Source: Taishania sp037189645 (GTDB taxonomy: Bacteria; Bacteroidota; Bacteroidia; Flavobacteriales_D; Crocinitomicaceae). From it: a DNA stretch of 64,000 nt. The notes under the pieces were generated by a model, which searched no databases, was not told the DNA's origin, and saw only the letters and a program-made list of their open reading frames with translations. Every line of letters starts with the position of its first letter. Positions within the stretch are counted from its first letter, which is position 1. Shown here one piece after another: positions 43,990 through 53,149 of this stretch. The position numbers were made by a program, and so were the translations under genes. The stretch spans positions 589,105-653,104 of the forward strand of contig JBBCIY010000005.1 of assembly GCA_037189645.1 (NCBI GenBank), given 5' to 3'.

Positions 43990-45123
43990 ATGAAAATTTT
44001 GTTTAACGACATCGGTAAATCTACAAATTATCTTCAAACTATTGAATTGCTGTATTCTGATTATAATTTGTTCCGCAAAAAGCACTTTTCAAATTTATGC
44101 CTTGACATTCTTCAAAAGAAATATACCGGCTCCAAGTTATTCCTGACCCATTCCGCTACCGGCGCGCTGGAGATGATCGCCCTGCTGATGGACATCCAGA
44201 AGGGAGATGAAGTGATCATTCCGTCCTTTACCTTTGTATCGTCTGCAAACGCGTTTGTATCAAGAGGAGCTACCCCCGTTTTTGTGGATATTGAAACAGA
44301 GACCCTGAACCTGGACCTGGATCTGGTTGAACAAGCCATTACTCCAAAGACAAAAGCAGTGGTAGCCGTGCACTATGCAGGCCACCCGTGTGATCTGAGC
44401 CGGTTAAAGGAAATCTGTGAACGGCACGCTATTTTCCTGGTCGAAGATGCTGCAATGGCATTCGGCAATACCTGGTCGGGACAGCCACTGGGAACGATCG
44501 GCGATTTCGGCGTTGTCAGCTTTGACATCACCAAGCAGATTTCCGCAGTGCAGGGAGGTTTGTTACTGGTAAACAACCCTGAATTCAAAAAACGTGCGGG
44601 ACATATCTATCACATCGGGACCAACCGCGAAGATTTCATGGAGGGCAATGCCCCTTATTACGAATGGGTAGATGTCGGATCAAAATTCCAGATGAACGAA
44701 ATGAATGCTGTCGCTCTGTATGACCAGCTCATTCGATCTGAAGCAATCCTGGCTCACCGGAACAGGATTTCAAAAGCTTATTTTGAACAACTGAAACCAC
44801 TGGAAACAGCGCTCAACGTACTTCGGCTGCTTCCACAGCTGCTGCTTGAGGAAAATTACCACGAGTTTTATGTATTATTGAACAGCAGGGAGGAACGGGA
44901 AGCATTGTCAACGTATTTGTTCCGCCAGGGAATAGAGACCATGTTCCATTACATCCCCCTGCACAATTCAAAAATGGGACTTTCTTTCAATACCAACAAC
45001 ATACTAAATGCAATTACTGTATCGGACTGTTTATTACGGTTGCCATTACACACAGAAATAGATGAACAGGAGGTGCATCATATTTCAGAAACAATAAAAA
45101 CGTATTATAAAGATGCAAAATGA
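43990..45123 (+). CDS. DegT/DnrJ/EryC1-type sugar transaminase
   Basis: A 377-residue PLP-dependent aminotransferase that aminates nucleotide-linked 4-keto-6-deoxy sugars (WecE/RffA or FdtB-like). Conserved elements are THSATGALEMIALL, PSFTFVSSANAF, AVHYAGHPCDL, VEDAAMAFG and the PLP lysine in FDITKQISAVQGG. GSKFQMNEMNAVALYDQL matches the family's C-terminal core. ATG at 43990 is used. It opens the plus-strand polysaccharide operon and overlaps the open frame of the next gene, so a 4-amino-4,6-dideoxyhexose is likely in the product. Confidence 0.88.
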   Translation: MKILFNDIGKSTNYLQTIELLYSDYNLFRKKHFSNLCLDILQKKYTGSKLFLTHSATGALEMIALLMDIQKGDEVIIPSFTFVSSANAFVSRGATPVFVDIETETLNLDLDLVEQAITPKTKAVVAVHYAGHPCDLSRLKEICERHAIFLVEDAAMAFGNTWSGQPLGTIGDFGVVSFDITKQISAVQGGLLLVNNPEFKKRAGHIYHIGTNREDFMEGNAPYYEWVDVGSKFQMNEMNAVALYDQLIRSEAILAHRNRISKAYFEQLKPLETALNVLRLLPQLLLEENYHEFYVLLNSREEREALSTYLFRQGIETMFHYIPLHNSKMGLSFNTNNILNAITVSDCLLRLPLHTEIDEQEVHHISETIKTYYKDAK

Positions 45124-45128
45124 GGAGG
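45122..45128 (+). promoter_or_regulatory. Strong ribosome-binding site of the transporter permease gene
   Basis: GAGGAGG, 8 bases before ATG 45137, decides that start over the ATG at 45113. Such strong Shine-Dalgarno sites are uncommon in Bacteroidota. Confidence 0.55.
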
Positions 45129-45136
45129 TACACATA

Positions 45137-45937
45137 ATGACTTCTGCACCCGATAAATTCGGAACTTATTTCCGGAATATCTGGAAGCACCGTTCATTGA
45201 TCTTTGTTTTTGCAAAGCGGGATCTGAAAGTTAAGTATTCCCAGACAGCAATCGGGCTCGGCTGGACACTCTTACAGCCATTGACCGCCCTTTTTATTTT
45301 TACATTTTTCTTTGGCTTCCTACTCAGCTGGGAAACAGAGGGGATCGCTTACCCGGTGTATGTTCTGAGCGGCTTGCTGGGGTGGAATTTTTTCTCCTAT
45401 ATCGTAAACAGCGGAACATTCGGATTGCAGGAATCTTCGCAGCTGATCAAGAAGATCTATTTTCCCAAAAGTGTGATACCGCTTTCCAAACTGTTAATCG
45501 CATTGGTTGAGCTGGGGATCAGCCTGCTGCTGCTGATTCCCCTCCTGTTGTACTTCGGGCAAACAGTGTCATGGAAAGTTATCTTTCTTCCGCTCGTCTT
45601 ATCCTACAACACTGTATGTGCGTTGTGCATCGTATTCTGGATCTCTGTTTTCTCCTATAAAAAACGGGATCTGCTTCACCTGATACCTTTCCTGTTGTAT
45701 TTCGGGATCTGGTTCTCACCGGTGTTTTTCAGCAGTGATATTTTGCCGCCTCAATACGCATTTGTACTGGATCTCAACCCCATGGCAAATGTTATCCAGG
45801 CATGGCGCTGGTCATTATTCGATTTCGGAGAATTCAAATGGATCTGGGTCGCCAATTTTTTTATTGTCGTAGCAGCACTTTTGTCAGGAATGTACGTCTA
45901 TAACAGAAAAGAAAGTGAATTTTCAGACCGCATATAA
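45137..45937 (+). CDS. wzm: Polysaccharide ABC transporter permease (Wzm-like)
   Basis: A 266-residue integral membrane protein with six hydrophobic segments. FVFAKRDLKVKYSQTAIGLGWTLLQPL is typical of ABC-2 polysaccharide permeases such as Wzm/KpsM/TagG, and PLSKLLIALVELGISLLLLI and WFSPVFF match the rest of the family. It exports an undecaprenyl-linked glycan with the next gene's ATPase. ATG at 45137 is preferred for its strong ribosome-binding site. The transporter type implies that the polymer is completed in the cytoplasm; there is no Wzx or Wzy in the window. Confidence 0.92.
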   Translation: MTSAPDKFGTYFRNIWKHRSLIFVFAKRDLKVKYSQTAIGLGWTLLQPLTALFIFTFFFGFLLSWETEGIAYPVYVLSGLLGWNFFSYIVNSGTFGLQESSQLIKKIYFPKSVIPLSKLLIALVELGISLLLLIPLLLYFGQTVSWKVIFLPLVLSYNTVCALCIVFWISVFSYKKRDLLHLIPFLLYFGIWFSPVFFSSDILPPQYAFVLDLNPMANVIQAWRWSLFDFGEFKWIWVANFFIVVAALLSGMYVYNRKESEFSDRI

Positions 45938-45952
45938 ACTATTCAGCTAAAA

Positions 45953-47215
45953 ATGAGCCCTGAAATTGCCATAAAAATCGAACATCTGTCAAAGGTTTAC
46001 TCACTCCGCCACCCCCAGAAGAAAGAAGACGGAACGGTTGTACATGAACATTGGGCACTGAAGGATGTTTCATTTGAGGTGAAAAAAGGCGAAAGCGTTG
46101 GTATCATCGGTCCGAACGGAAGCGGAAAAAGTACGCTCTTGAAGATCCTGGCGGGAATCACGAAACCTACATCGGGGAAAGTAGCCATCAGGGGAAAGGT
46201 TGCAAGCATCCTGGATATCGGAGCCGGTTTCCATCCTGAGTTGAGCGGACGTGAAAATATTTTTCTTAACGGGCAGATCCACGGCTTTTCAAAGAAAGAG
46301 ATAAGTGAAAAATACGAAGCGATTGTTACCTTCTCCGGCATTGAAAAATTCATTGACGAACCTGTAAAAAACTATTCCAACGGAATGTACCTCCGGCTGG
46401 CTTTCAGCATCATGGCCCACCTGGATTTTGACGTCTATCTGCTGGATGAAGTACTGAGCGTGGGGGATATTGAGTTCGCATATAACATTAGCAAAAAAAT
46501 TGATCAATTAAAGAAGGAAAAGAAAACATTAATTATTGTCAGCCATAATTTAGCTGAGATTCAAAACTCAGACTATTTTATATTGATGCAAAACGGTCGT
46601 ATCAAGTCAATCAACAACAAAGCAAATATCCTATTAGACTATTCAGAGAAAGCATTCGGAAAAAATTCTGTGGAACACATATATTCGAGCAATTGCTCCA
46701 GAACAGATTTTTCACACTATAAAACAAATGACACTATCGTACTCAAGAAAATAGAACTTTTACAAGCCAGCGACAGAAATGAAAATTTTAAATCCAATAA
46801 AGAATTTGTTTTAAACATTGAATTCAATCAAGTGGACTCTAACCAGGAGATATATCCTATTTTAAATATAAAGGATTTAGATAATAACACGATTCTTTCT
46901 TCAGCATACTTTATTTCAAAGCAAATGGAAATACAGAGTGAGCAAGGAAATTATAAATGGACATGTATTTTTCCGGCAAACCTGTTTAATGCACAGTCGT
47001 ATAAAATTTGCTTGATCTTCATCAAATCAGCCATTAACGACCGAAATTTATTATCCCTCAAAAATGAAATTGAAAAAATATGCGTTCTGAACGATGTTTT
47101 AATATTCAAACCTGAGCTAATTAATTCTGATTACGATTATTCAGAATTGAGTTTACCCGGCAATTTGTTTATCGGGTTTGAATGGGACCTGGAGTACACA
47201 AAATTAACCACCTAA
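45953..47215 (+). CDS. wzt: Polysaccharide ABC transporter ATPase with substrate-binding C-terminus (Wzt-like)
   Basis: A 420-residue ATPase. Residues 1-245 are the nucleotide-binding domain: GPNGSGKSTLLKIL, ABC signature region NYSNGMYLRLAFSI, Walker B VYLLDEVLSVGD, and the switch HNL. Residues about 250-420 form the Wzt C-terminal domain that recognises the glycan end and sets substrate specificity. Base composition changes inside the gene: hand counts give 56 G/C in 120 bases at 46,021-46,140 but 37 in 120 at 46,681-46,800, so the C-terminal part appears to have been replaced along with the next genes. Confidence 0.92.
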   Translation: MSPEIAIKIEHLSKVYSLRHPQKKEDGTVVHEHWALKDVSFEVKKGESVGIIGPNGSGKSTLLKILAGITKPTSGKVAIRGKVASILDIGAGFHPELSGRENIFLNGQIHGFSKKEISEKYEAIVTFSGIEKFIDEPVKNYSNGMYLRLAFSIMAHLDFDVYLLDEVLSVGDIEFAYNISKKIDQLKKEKKTLIIVSHNLAEIQNSDYFILMQNGRIKSINNKANILLDYSEKAFGKNSVEHIYSSNCSRTDFSHYKTNDTIVLKKIELLQASDRNENFKSNKEFVLNIEFNQVDSNQEIYPILNIKDLDNNTILSSAYFISKQMEIQSEQGNYKWTCIFPANLFNAQSYKICLIFIKSAINDRNLLSLKNEIEKICVLNDVLIFKPELINSDYDYSELSLPGNLFIGFEWDLEYTKLTT

Positions 47216-47225
47216 ACACCGGCTT

Positions 47226-48932
47226 ATGTTATTTCGATTTAACGAATGGAAAGACAATAACTTAAACATACTAATCACTTACTACTATGTCTGGAATTTA
47301 GTTTACCAAACCGAATTTTCAACCTTTGTTCTCAATTTACTCTTTTTAATCTTATTATTTACATCTATTGGTTTTCTAGGCTATTATTTCAATGACGTTT
47401 GTGATATTGAAAAAGACCAGTTAGTTAATAAAGTAAATCAGGCTAAAGATCATAGTGTGCTTAAACGGTCATTCATTTTGTCATGCCTGATGACAGTTAT
47501 TATAACCTTATGGTATCTTTTTTCTAAAGAGACGGAAATACTGGTACTAATTCTTGTAGAATTTCTATTAATTTTCACTTATAGTTCCCCATTTATACGT
47601 TTCAAAGAAAAACCTGTGCTATCCATCATTAACGATTCATTCGCCGCACAAGTAAATTTGAGCTTAATCTTATTATTGACCATCTCTAACAGTCTTTATT
47701 TTGAGCATCCTGTCTCAGTCATTTTATTTTTATCCTGGGTCTTCATCCAAGGAGTAAAATGGATAACCGGGCACCACTTAAAAGATCTGAATAACGATAT
47801 CCTGTCTTCTACTTACACTTCTGTCACAAAATATGGCTTTGATAATATATTGCTGCTGAACAAAGTGATGCTTCCTGTAATTGAAATAGTATTGTTCTCA
47901 TGTTTTTTATATGTGGTAAATCCTTTGCTGATTTTATTTTACGTCTTGTATATTTTATATACCTTTCTAAGCATAAAATCTGAGTTGCTCTCCTTCCTCA
48001 CATTTAATTATAACCCGGTAAAGGATTTGGGTTACCGGATTTTAAATTTATTCTATATTAGGTATTTAGGAATCATTGCCCTTTCCATCTTAGCGTTTCA
48101 GTCACACATCTACATTTATATTTTACTGTTCCATCTCATCTTTTTCTATAAAAATACTGTTCATGTATACAACGATACTCTGTACAAGCTTCCCCGCTAT
48201 TTATCTCTTGTGTTTAACTATATGCTTTATTACACTTTTTTGATCTTTGGAATTAACCTGAAACAATTTAATGATCATCCTTTCTTTGAGAAGTTACTGC
48301 TGATCAAAAACAGTAAAATACGAAAACCGTACGGACAGAAACATCCTCCTTCTGCTTTATACCTCCAATCAAACGCAGATGTAATCATCCAAGAATGGAA
48401 AAATTATGTTTCAGCCACCTATTCTCATGGGGAGCCAATTGATAAGATTTCCAAAGAGCAGGCTCATTTAAATGAAGATAAAAAATGGAAATCCTATTTT
48501 CTGTATGTATATGGCGAATTAAACACTGATGCTTTGCAATACTTTCCTGAAACGATAAAGCTTATTCAAAAATGGGAAAATGAAATTCAACTGGTATTTT
48601 TTTCTCACCTTGAACCAGGCAAACATATTCCTCCGCATCTGGGAAATAATCACAGCGTACTGCGCACCCAGATCGGAATCGACATTCCCGAGCCTCAGAA
48701 AACGGGATTACGTGTTGCCGATAAAATCGTCTCATTAGATGAAAAAGAAATCTTTACTTTCGATGATACTTTTGAGCATGAAGCCTGGAATAACGGAAAT
48801 AATGTAAGAACTGTCATCATAATTGATACCTGTAAAAAATTTCCTTATTTTTATAGTCTGATAAACAGACTCTTCTTAAGAAGAATGAAAAAGACTCCTT
48901 ATGTTCAATCTGTAATTCAAAAAATTAAATAA
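47226..48932 (+). CDS. UbiA-type prenyltransferase fused to aspartyl/asparaginyl hydroxylase-like domain
   Basis: A 568-residue two-part protein. Residues about 1-335 are a polytopic UbiA-family membrane domain with both acidic motifs, NDVCDIEKD (56-64) and DLNND (187-191), and a YSSPFIRFK segment between them. These enzymes move prenyl or phosphoribosyl-type groups to or from polyprenyl lipids. Residues about 395-540 are an Asp/Asn beta-hydroxylase-like (AspH) Fe(II)/2-oxoglutarate domain: HIPPHLG with metal H471, FDDTFEHEAWN with metal H518, and R528 for 2-oxoglutarate. The gap between the domains is soluble linker. AT-rich composition marks it as part of the cassette. The fusion is not one I know as described; each half is recognised with good confidence. 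Confidence 0.82.
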   Translation: MLFRFNEWKDNNLNILITYYYVWNLVYQTEFSTFVLNLLFLILLFTSIGFLGYYFNDVCDIEKDQLVNKVNQAKDHSVLKRSFILSCLMTVIITLWYLFSKETEILVLILVEFLLIFTYSSPFIRFKEKPVLSIINDSFAAQVNLSLILLLTISNSLYFEHPVSVILFLSWVFIQGVKWITGHHLKDLNNDILSSTYTSVTKYGFDNILLLNKVMLPVIEIVLFSCFLYVVNPLLILFYVLYILYTFLSIKSELLSFLTFNYNPVKDLGYRILNLFYIRYLGIIALSILAFQSHIYIYILLFHLIFFYKNTVHVYNDTLYKLPRYLSLVFNYMLYYTFLIFGINLKQFNDHPFFEKLLLIKNSKIRKPYGQKHPPSALYLQSNADVIIQEWKNYVSATYSHGEPIDKISKEQAHLNEDKKWKSYFLYVYGELNTDALQYFPETIKLIQKWENEIQLVFFSHLEPGKHIPPHLGNNHSVLRTQIGIDIPEPQKTGLRVADKIVSLDEKEIFTFDDTFEHEAWNNGNNVRTVIIIDTCKKFPYFYSLINRLFLRRMKKTPYVQSVIQKIK

Positions 48933-48934
48933 TT

Positions 48935-49543
48935 ATGTTAATTGTAGGAACCGGAGGATTGGCCAGAGATGTAATAACTTCCTGGGAGCTCGACCAAGCT
49001 AATAGTACCACTGAACTCTACTTATTCGACAATGTTAATACCGACAACCATCTCCTTTATGATAAATACAAAATATTACATACAACCGAACAAGTAAAAG
49101 CTCTGTTTGAAACCGGAGACAGTGATTTCTTCGTTTGTATCGGGAATCCCCTTATCAGGAAAAGAGTTACTGAGACTTTCGAGAAATTAGGAGGCAATCT
49201 TATTCCGTTTATTTCTTGTTGTGTTTCAATTGTCAGTCCTAAAACAAAAAAAATTGCCGGAGGAGTGGTTATTGAACCTGCGGTTGTCGTTTCAAAAGAT
49301 GTTATTCTTGAAAAGGGGGTTTTTATTAATGCCGGAACGATCATCGGACATGATGCTATTTTACGGGAATATGTTTCTGTTGGTCCGGGCGTAAGAATTC
49401 TGGGGAAAGTTGAAATAGGAGAATATTCTTATATTGGAACAAATGCCGTGATTATGCCCCACGTCAAAATTGGCAAAAAAGTCAGAATCGGTGTGGGAAA
49501 AATCATTACTGAAGATGTGCCCGATAATTCAAAAATTCTTTAA
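48935..49543 (+). CDS. NeuD/PglD-family sugar O- or N-acyltransferase
   Basis: A 202-residue acyltransferase: N-terminal Rossmann-like part MLIVGTGGLARDVITSW and C-terminal left-handed beta-helix with hexapeptide repeats (about 105-195; GVVIEPAVVVSKDVILEKGV, GPGVRILGKVEIGEYSYIG). This is the NeuD/PglD/PerB group, which acetylates amino or hydroxyl groups of nucleotide sugars. It begins 2 bases after the UbiA/AspH gene and would suit acylation of a 4-amino sugar made by the first gene of the locus. Confidence 0.88.
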   Translation: MLIVGTGGLARDVITSWELDQANSTTELYLFDNVNTDNHLLYDKYKILHTTEQVKALFETGDSDFFVCIGNPLIRKRVTETFEKLGGNLIPFISCCVSIVSPKTKKIAGGVVIEPAVVVSKDVILEKGVFINAGTIIGHDAILREYVSVGPGVRILGKVEIGEYSYIGTNAVIMPHVKIGKKVRIGVGKIITEDVPDNSKIL

Positions 49544-49545
49544 CT

Positions 49546-50313
49546 ATGCAGTTTTTCACACAATTCCAATCTGATCAAGGAAATTTTTCAAATGTATTTC
49601 ATCAATTCAAGGTTGTACATATTTTGAAAGAGAACAAACATATTGACACCTATTTTCGGGAACTCGCTCAGCAATGCGGTATTCCGCTTATTTATGAAGA
49701 AGATCCCGTAACAGGAAAGATTGATGTAAACAAATGGACAGAAATAAAATACGAGCCGGAAAAAGTCAACGATTCTTATAAGAGCAGTAATAAATCCCAG
49801 CCCTTACATACGGACTACGGGTATTTTTCATTTGAGATCTATGCCGCTTTTTTCTATTGTGTCACACAGGCGGAATTCGGAGGTGCAACTACATTTATTG
49901 ACGCCAACACAATCGTTTCTGTCTTAAAATCAGTCAATCCGATACTATTAAACAGTATCCAGGAACAAAAAATTCACTTTGGAAGGAAAGAAAATCCAAT
50001 CGCCCAAAATGATGATTACATTTTGCAAAAAGATGAATTAGGGTGGAAAATAAATTGGAACTATTATCGTGCTGCAGGCGATATTCATAACAAAACACTA
50101 GTAGAAGATTTTAAGGATTTTCTCGACCATTACATCGAAAAGAGCGGAGAACTGACAGAGCTGGAGCTGCAACCCGGAGAAGGAGTATTCTTTCAGGACA
50201 GAAGGGTGCTGCATGGACGTAATTCTTTTGTCGGAAACAGACAATTGAATAAAGGAGGAATTGCAAAAGAAATTCCACAGTCAGTTGCACAGTTTTTAGT
50301 TCAAACTACGTGA
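49546..50313 (+). CDS. TauD/TfdA-family Fe(II)/2-oxoglutarate dioxygenase
   Basis: A 255-residue dioxygenase. Iron ligands are H88 and D90 in PLHTDYGYF, with the distal H223 in VLHGRNSF; R232 (NRQL) should hold 2-oxoglutarate. This HxD...H pattern and QPGEGVFFQDRRVLHGR fit the TauD/clavaminate-synthase-like group, which hydroxylates, desaturates or cleaves small substrates. It starts 2 bases after the acyltransferase gene, with an AspH-type dioxygenase domain two genes upstream; the substrate is unknown. Confidence 0.88.
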   Translation: MQFFTQFQSDQGNFSNVFHQFKVVHILKENKHIDTYFRELAQQCGIPLIYEEDPVTGKIDVNKWTEIKYEPEKVNDSYKSSNKSQPLHTDYGYFSFEIYAAFFYCVTQAEFGGATTFIDANTIVSVLKSVNPILLNSIQEQKIHFGRKENPIAQNDDYILQKDELGWKINWNYYRAAGDIHNKTLVEDFKDFLDHYIEKSGELTELELQPGEGVFFQDRRVLHGRNSFVGNRQLNKGGIAKEIPQSVAQFLVQTT

Positions 50314-50317
50314 AAAA

Positions 50318-51232
50318 ATGCCCGATAAAGTTACAGTTGTTGTCGTAACATACAACCATGAAAAATACGTCGGAAATACGATACAGAGTATTTTAGACCA
50401 AAAAACTGATTTTTCAGTTAAAATTATTGTTGCGGATGATGGTTCACAAGACGGCACCATCGAAATCATCTCTGCTTTTAAAACAAAATATCCCGATAAA
50501 ATCACATTCTTACAACACGAAAATAATCAAGGTATTTTAAATAACATTTTGAGAATTATTCCTGAAATTAAAAGCGACTATGTTGCTATTCTGGATGGTG
50601 ATGATTATTGGAAATATGAATATAAACTGCAAAAACAAGCCAGTTTTTTAGATAACGATAAAAATTATAACGGTATTTTTCACGATGCTGAAATTATTCA
50701 TATCGATACTGCAGAAAGCGTCTTATTCGGGCAAAAAAAATATTATTCACAATCATATAACTTCAAAGAAGTTCTTTATCCCAGTGATATACTCGGCAGG
50801 CAAATAATACTCCCTTCTTCGTCTGCATTATTAAGAGTATCGGCTCTTCAACTGATAAACACAACATTATTGAATGATAATTATTCTACATTATGGAAAA
50901 TATCGTGTTTTCTGATTAAACACTCAAAATTTTATTTTATCAATGAACCATGGAGTGTTTATCGAAATCACCGAAAAGGAATTTCAAAAAGCAATAACCA
51001 GCAATTCCACCTCTCGCATATACTATTTTTAAAAGAGCTGCTAAAAGATGATTTTTATGGTTTTTACGCCTATGAAATTTATAATGGAATGGCAAATGAA
51101 TACCAAATTTTGCTGGCAACAAATGAAAATAACAAACAATCAAGCAAGAAAAAGCTCTTCAAACAGTACCTGAATTGTGAGTTACGAAAATTATGGTACT
51201 ACCGGAAAAGAATCAAAGCGAATAACCTATAG
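50318..51232 (+). CDS. Family 2 glycosyltransferase
   Basis: A 304-residue GT-A-fold enzyme: VTVVVVTYNHEKYVGNTIQS, ADDGSQDGT (39-47), and the metal-binding DGDD at 93-96. It probably adds a sugar in cytoplasmic repeat-unit assembly. Composition is very AT-rich (37 G/C in 120 bases at 51,061-51,180 by hand count), and it is the last gene before the sharp change at asnB. Gaps to both neighbours are 4 or fewer bases. Confidence 0.9.
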   Translation: MPDKVTVVVVTYNHEKYVGNTIQSILDQKTDFSVKIIVADDGSQDGTIEIISAFKTKYPDKITFLQHENNQGILNNILRIIPEIKSDYVAILDGDDYWKYEYKLQKQASFLDNDKNYNGIFHDAEIIHIDTAESVLFGQKKYYSQSYNFKEVLYPSDILGRQIILPSSSALLRVSALQLINTTLLNDNYSTLWKISCFLIKHSKFYFINEPWSVYRNHRKGISKSNNQQFHLSHILFLKELLKDDFYGFYAYEIYNGMANEYQILLATNENNKQSSKKKLFKQYLNCELRKLWYYRKRIKANNL

Positions 51233-51235
51233 AAA

Positions 51236-53005
51236 ATGTGCGGAATAACCGGATATATCAACCTCAAAGAAACAGTCTCACCTGAAGTCATCCGGCAGAT
51301 GACCGATGCCCTGATCCACCGGGGTCCGGATGGAGGAGATATCTATATTTCCGGGAACGGGAAGTATGCACTGGGCCATCGGCGCCTGTCCTTTCTTGAC
51401 CTGTCCGAACAGGGAAAACAGCCAATGAAAGATCGTTCCGGGAAAGTCATCATCACGTTCAATGGTGAGATCTATAACTTTTCAGAGCTCAAAAAAGAAC
51501 TGTGTAACGACTATGAATTCAGCACATCAACAGATACGGAAGTCATTCTTGCCGGGTATAAAAAATGGGGAATTGATGTCATCAGCCACCTGAAAGGAAT
51601 GTTCGCATTCGCCATCCTGGATGAAGAGCAGCAGCAGCTGTACCTGGTTCGCGACCGGTTCGGCATCAAACCATTGTATTACACCATCCAGGAAGGGAAA
51701 TTGCTGTTTGCATCCGAACTGAAAGCCATTCACGCGGCGAAATCCGTACAAAAGGAAATCGATTTTTCTTCTTTTTCAGACTACTTTGTGTACCGCTACA
51801 TTCCTTCCCCGAAAACAATCTGGAAGAACATAAAAAAGCTGCCTCCGGCTCATTATGCAGCGATTGATTTAACAACATTGCACCTGGATTCAACAGAATA
51901 CTGGAAAATTCCGTCTGGAAACAACCAGCCTGAAGAACAAGCGATGATCTCAGAAGTCGGGACCATGCTCCGGGAATCGGTCAGGCAGCACATCTATGCA
52001 GATGTTCCCATCGGTGCTTTTTTGAGCGGCGGGTACGACAGCAGCGCTTTGGTGCATTACATGAACCAGCTGCAGCAAAAGCCCAATACCTTCTCAATCG
52101 GCTTTTCAAAATGGGAAAAAAGTGAGGACCAGTATGCGAAAATCGTAGCCGGTCACTTAAATGTTCCGAACGAATCCGTTGTTGCAGATGAAACAAGCCT
52201 GCGGTTAACAGACATCATGCCAACAGTGTACGATGAACCGATCGCCGATATTTCCATTGTTCCGACCTACATGGTGAGCAGACTGGCCCGCTCCCGTGTA
52301 AAAGCTGTAGTAAGCGGCGAAGGGGCGGATGAACTATTCGGAGGGTATACCTGGCAGCATGATTTTTTCAATCAAAGCTATCCTGTTTCTCTCCTGGACA
52401 AGCTCAGACAACGGCTGTTTAAAAACGATCCTGTTGCTTATTACGCCAACGCAATGGCAATGGGGTGGTTTGATGCAGAGGAACTGAAAAAGATGCTCCA
52501 CCCCGGCCTGCACCAGCACATTCCGGAAGATGTTCACTGGTTTTACCGCCGGCATTTTGACACGGATGCATCCCCTTTGAAATCCGTACAAAAGATGGAT
52601 ATAAAATGCTTCATGGGAGAGCTGGTCCTGACCAAGATCGACCGGGCAAGCATGGCGAATTCGCTGGAAGTACGTGTTCCGTTCCTGGATCATGAGCTCT
52701 TTGAATACGTTTTCAGCCTGGAGGAAAAAAGCTACTTCAAAAAAAGCCAGACAAAATACCTGTTGTATAAAAACATTGAAAAAGCACTGCCCCAAGAGAT
52801 CCTTGACAGGAAAAAACAAGGCTTTGTAGGTCCCGACACGTATTATATGGACCTGAATTGGTACAGAAAAGAACTGAAAAACAGCAAGCTGGTTGAATTG
52901 AACATCATCAATCAACAGTACATTGACGATCTGCTGAAAGAATCGTATAACTGGAAGCTGTGGAAATTACTCATTATGGAAAAATGGTTTCAGAAATGGA
53001 TGTGA
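51236..53005 (+). CDS. asnB: Glutamine-hydrolysing asparagine synthase-type amidotransferase
   Basis: A 589-residue enzyme: N-terminal glutaminase with nucleophile Cys2 (MCGITGYI) and RGPDGGDIY, then a synthetase domain with the PP-loop SGGYDSS at about residues 263-269, and GEGADELFGGY. It transfers ammonia from glutamine to a carboxylate. In surface-polysaccharide loci such AsnB-like enzymes (for example WbpS) often make uronamide sugars instead of asparagine, and the setting here favours that, though asparagine synthesis cannot be excluded. Composition jumps up at its start (62 G/C in 120 bases at 51,241-51,360). Confidence 0.9.
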   Translation: MCGITGYINLKETVSPEVIRQMTDALIHRGPDGGDIYISGNGKYALGHRRLSFLDLSEQGKQPMKDRSGKVIITFNGEIYNFSELKKELCNDYEFSTSTDTEVILAGYKKWGIDVISHLKGMFAFAILDEEQQQLYLVRDRFGIKPLYYTIQEGKLLFASELKAIHAAKSVQKEIDFSSFSDYFVYRYIPSPKTIWKNIKKLPPAHYAAIDLTTLHLDSTEYWKIPSGNNQPEEQAMISEVGTMLRESVRQHIYADVPIGAFLSGGYDSSALVHYMNQLQQKPNTFSIGFSKWEKSEDQYAKIVAGHLNVPNESVVADETSLRLTDIMPTVYDEPIADISIVPTYMVSRLARSRVKAVVSGEGADELFGGYTWQHDFFNQSYPVSLLDKLRQRLFKNDPVAYYANAMAMGWFDAEELKKMLHPGLHQHIPEDVHWFYRRHFDTDASPLKSVQKMDIKCFMGELVLTKIDRASMANSLEVRVPFLDHELFEYVFSLEEKSYFKKSQTKYLLYKNIEKALPQEILDRKKQGFVGPDTYYMDLNWYRKELKNSKLVELNIINQQYIDDLLKESYNWKLWKLLIMEKWFQKWM

Positions 53006-53132
53006 AACGAAAAACTGCAGATCATTCAGAGCAATGAATCAGATACTTCACAGTTGCCTTTCAGCACGTTATTATTTCCGTATGCGTAATGTACATCTGT
53101 GGTTTCGCATGCTGAATTAACAATAAAATAAT

Positions 53133-53140
53133 TACCTTTC
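53133..53140 (+). promoter_or_regulatory. Near-consensus promoter box before the epimerase gene
   Basis: TACCTTTC (last base off consensus) lies 10 bases before the epimerase start in the only longer gap (144 bases) of the locus, so it may restart transcription of its second half. Confidence 0.35.
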
Positions 53141-53149
53141 GAACGAAAA

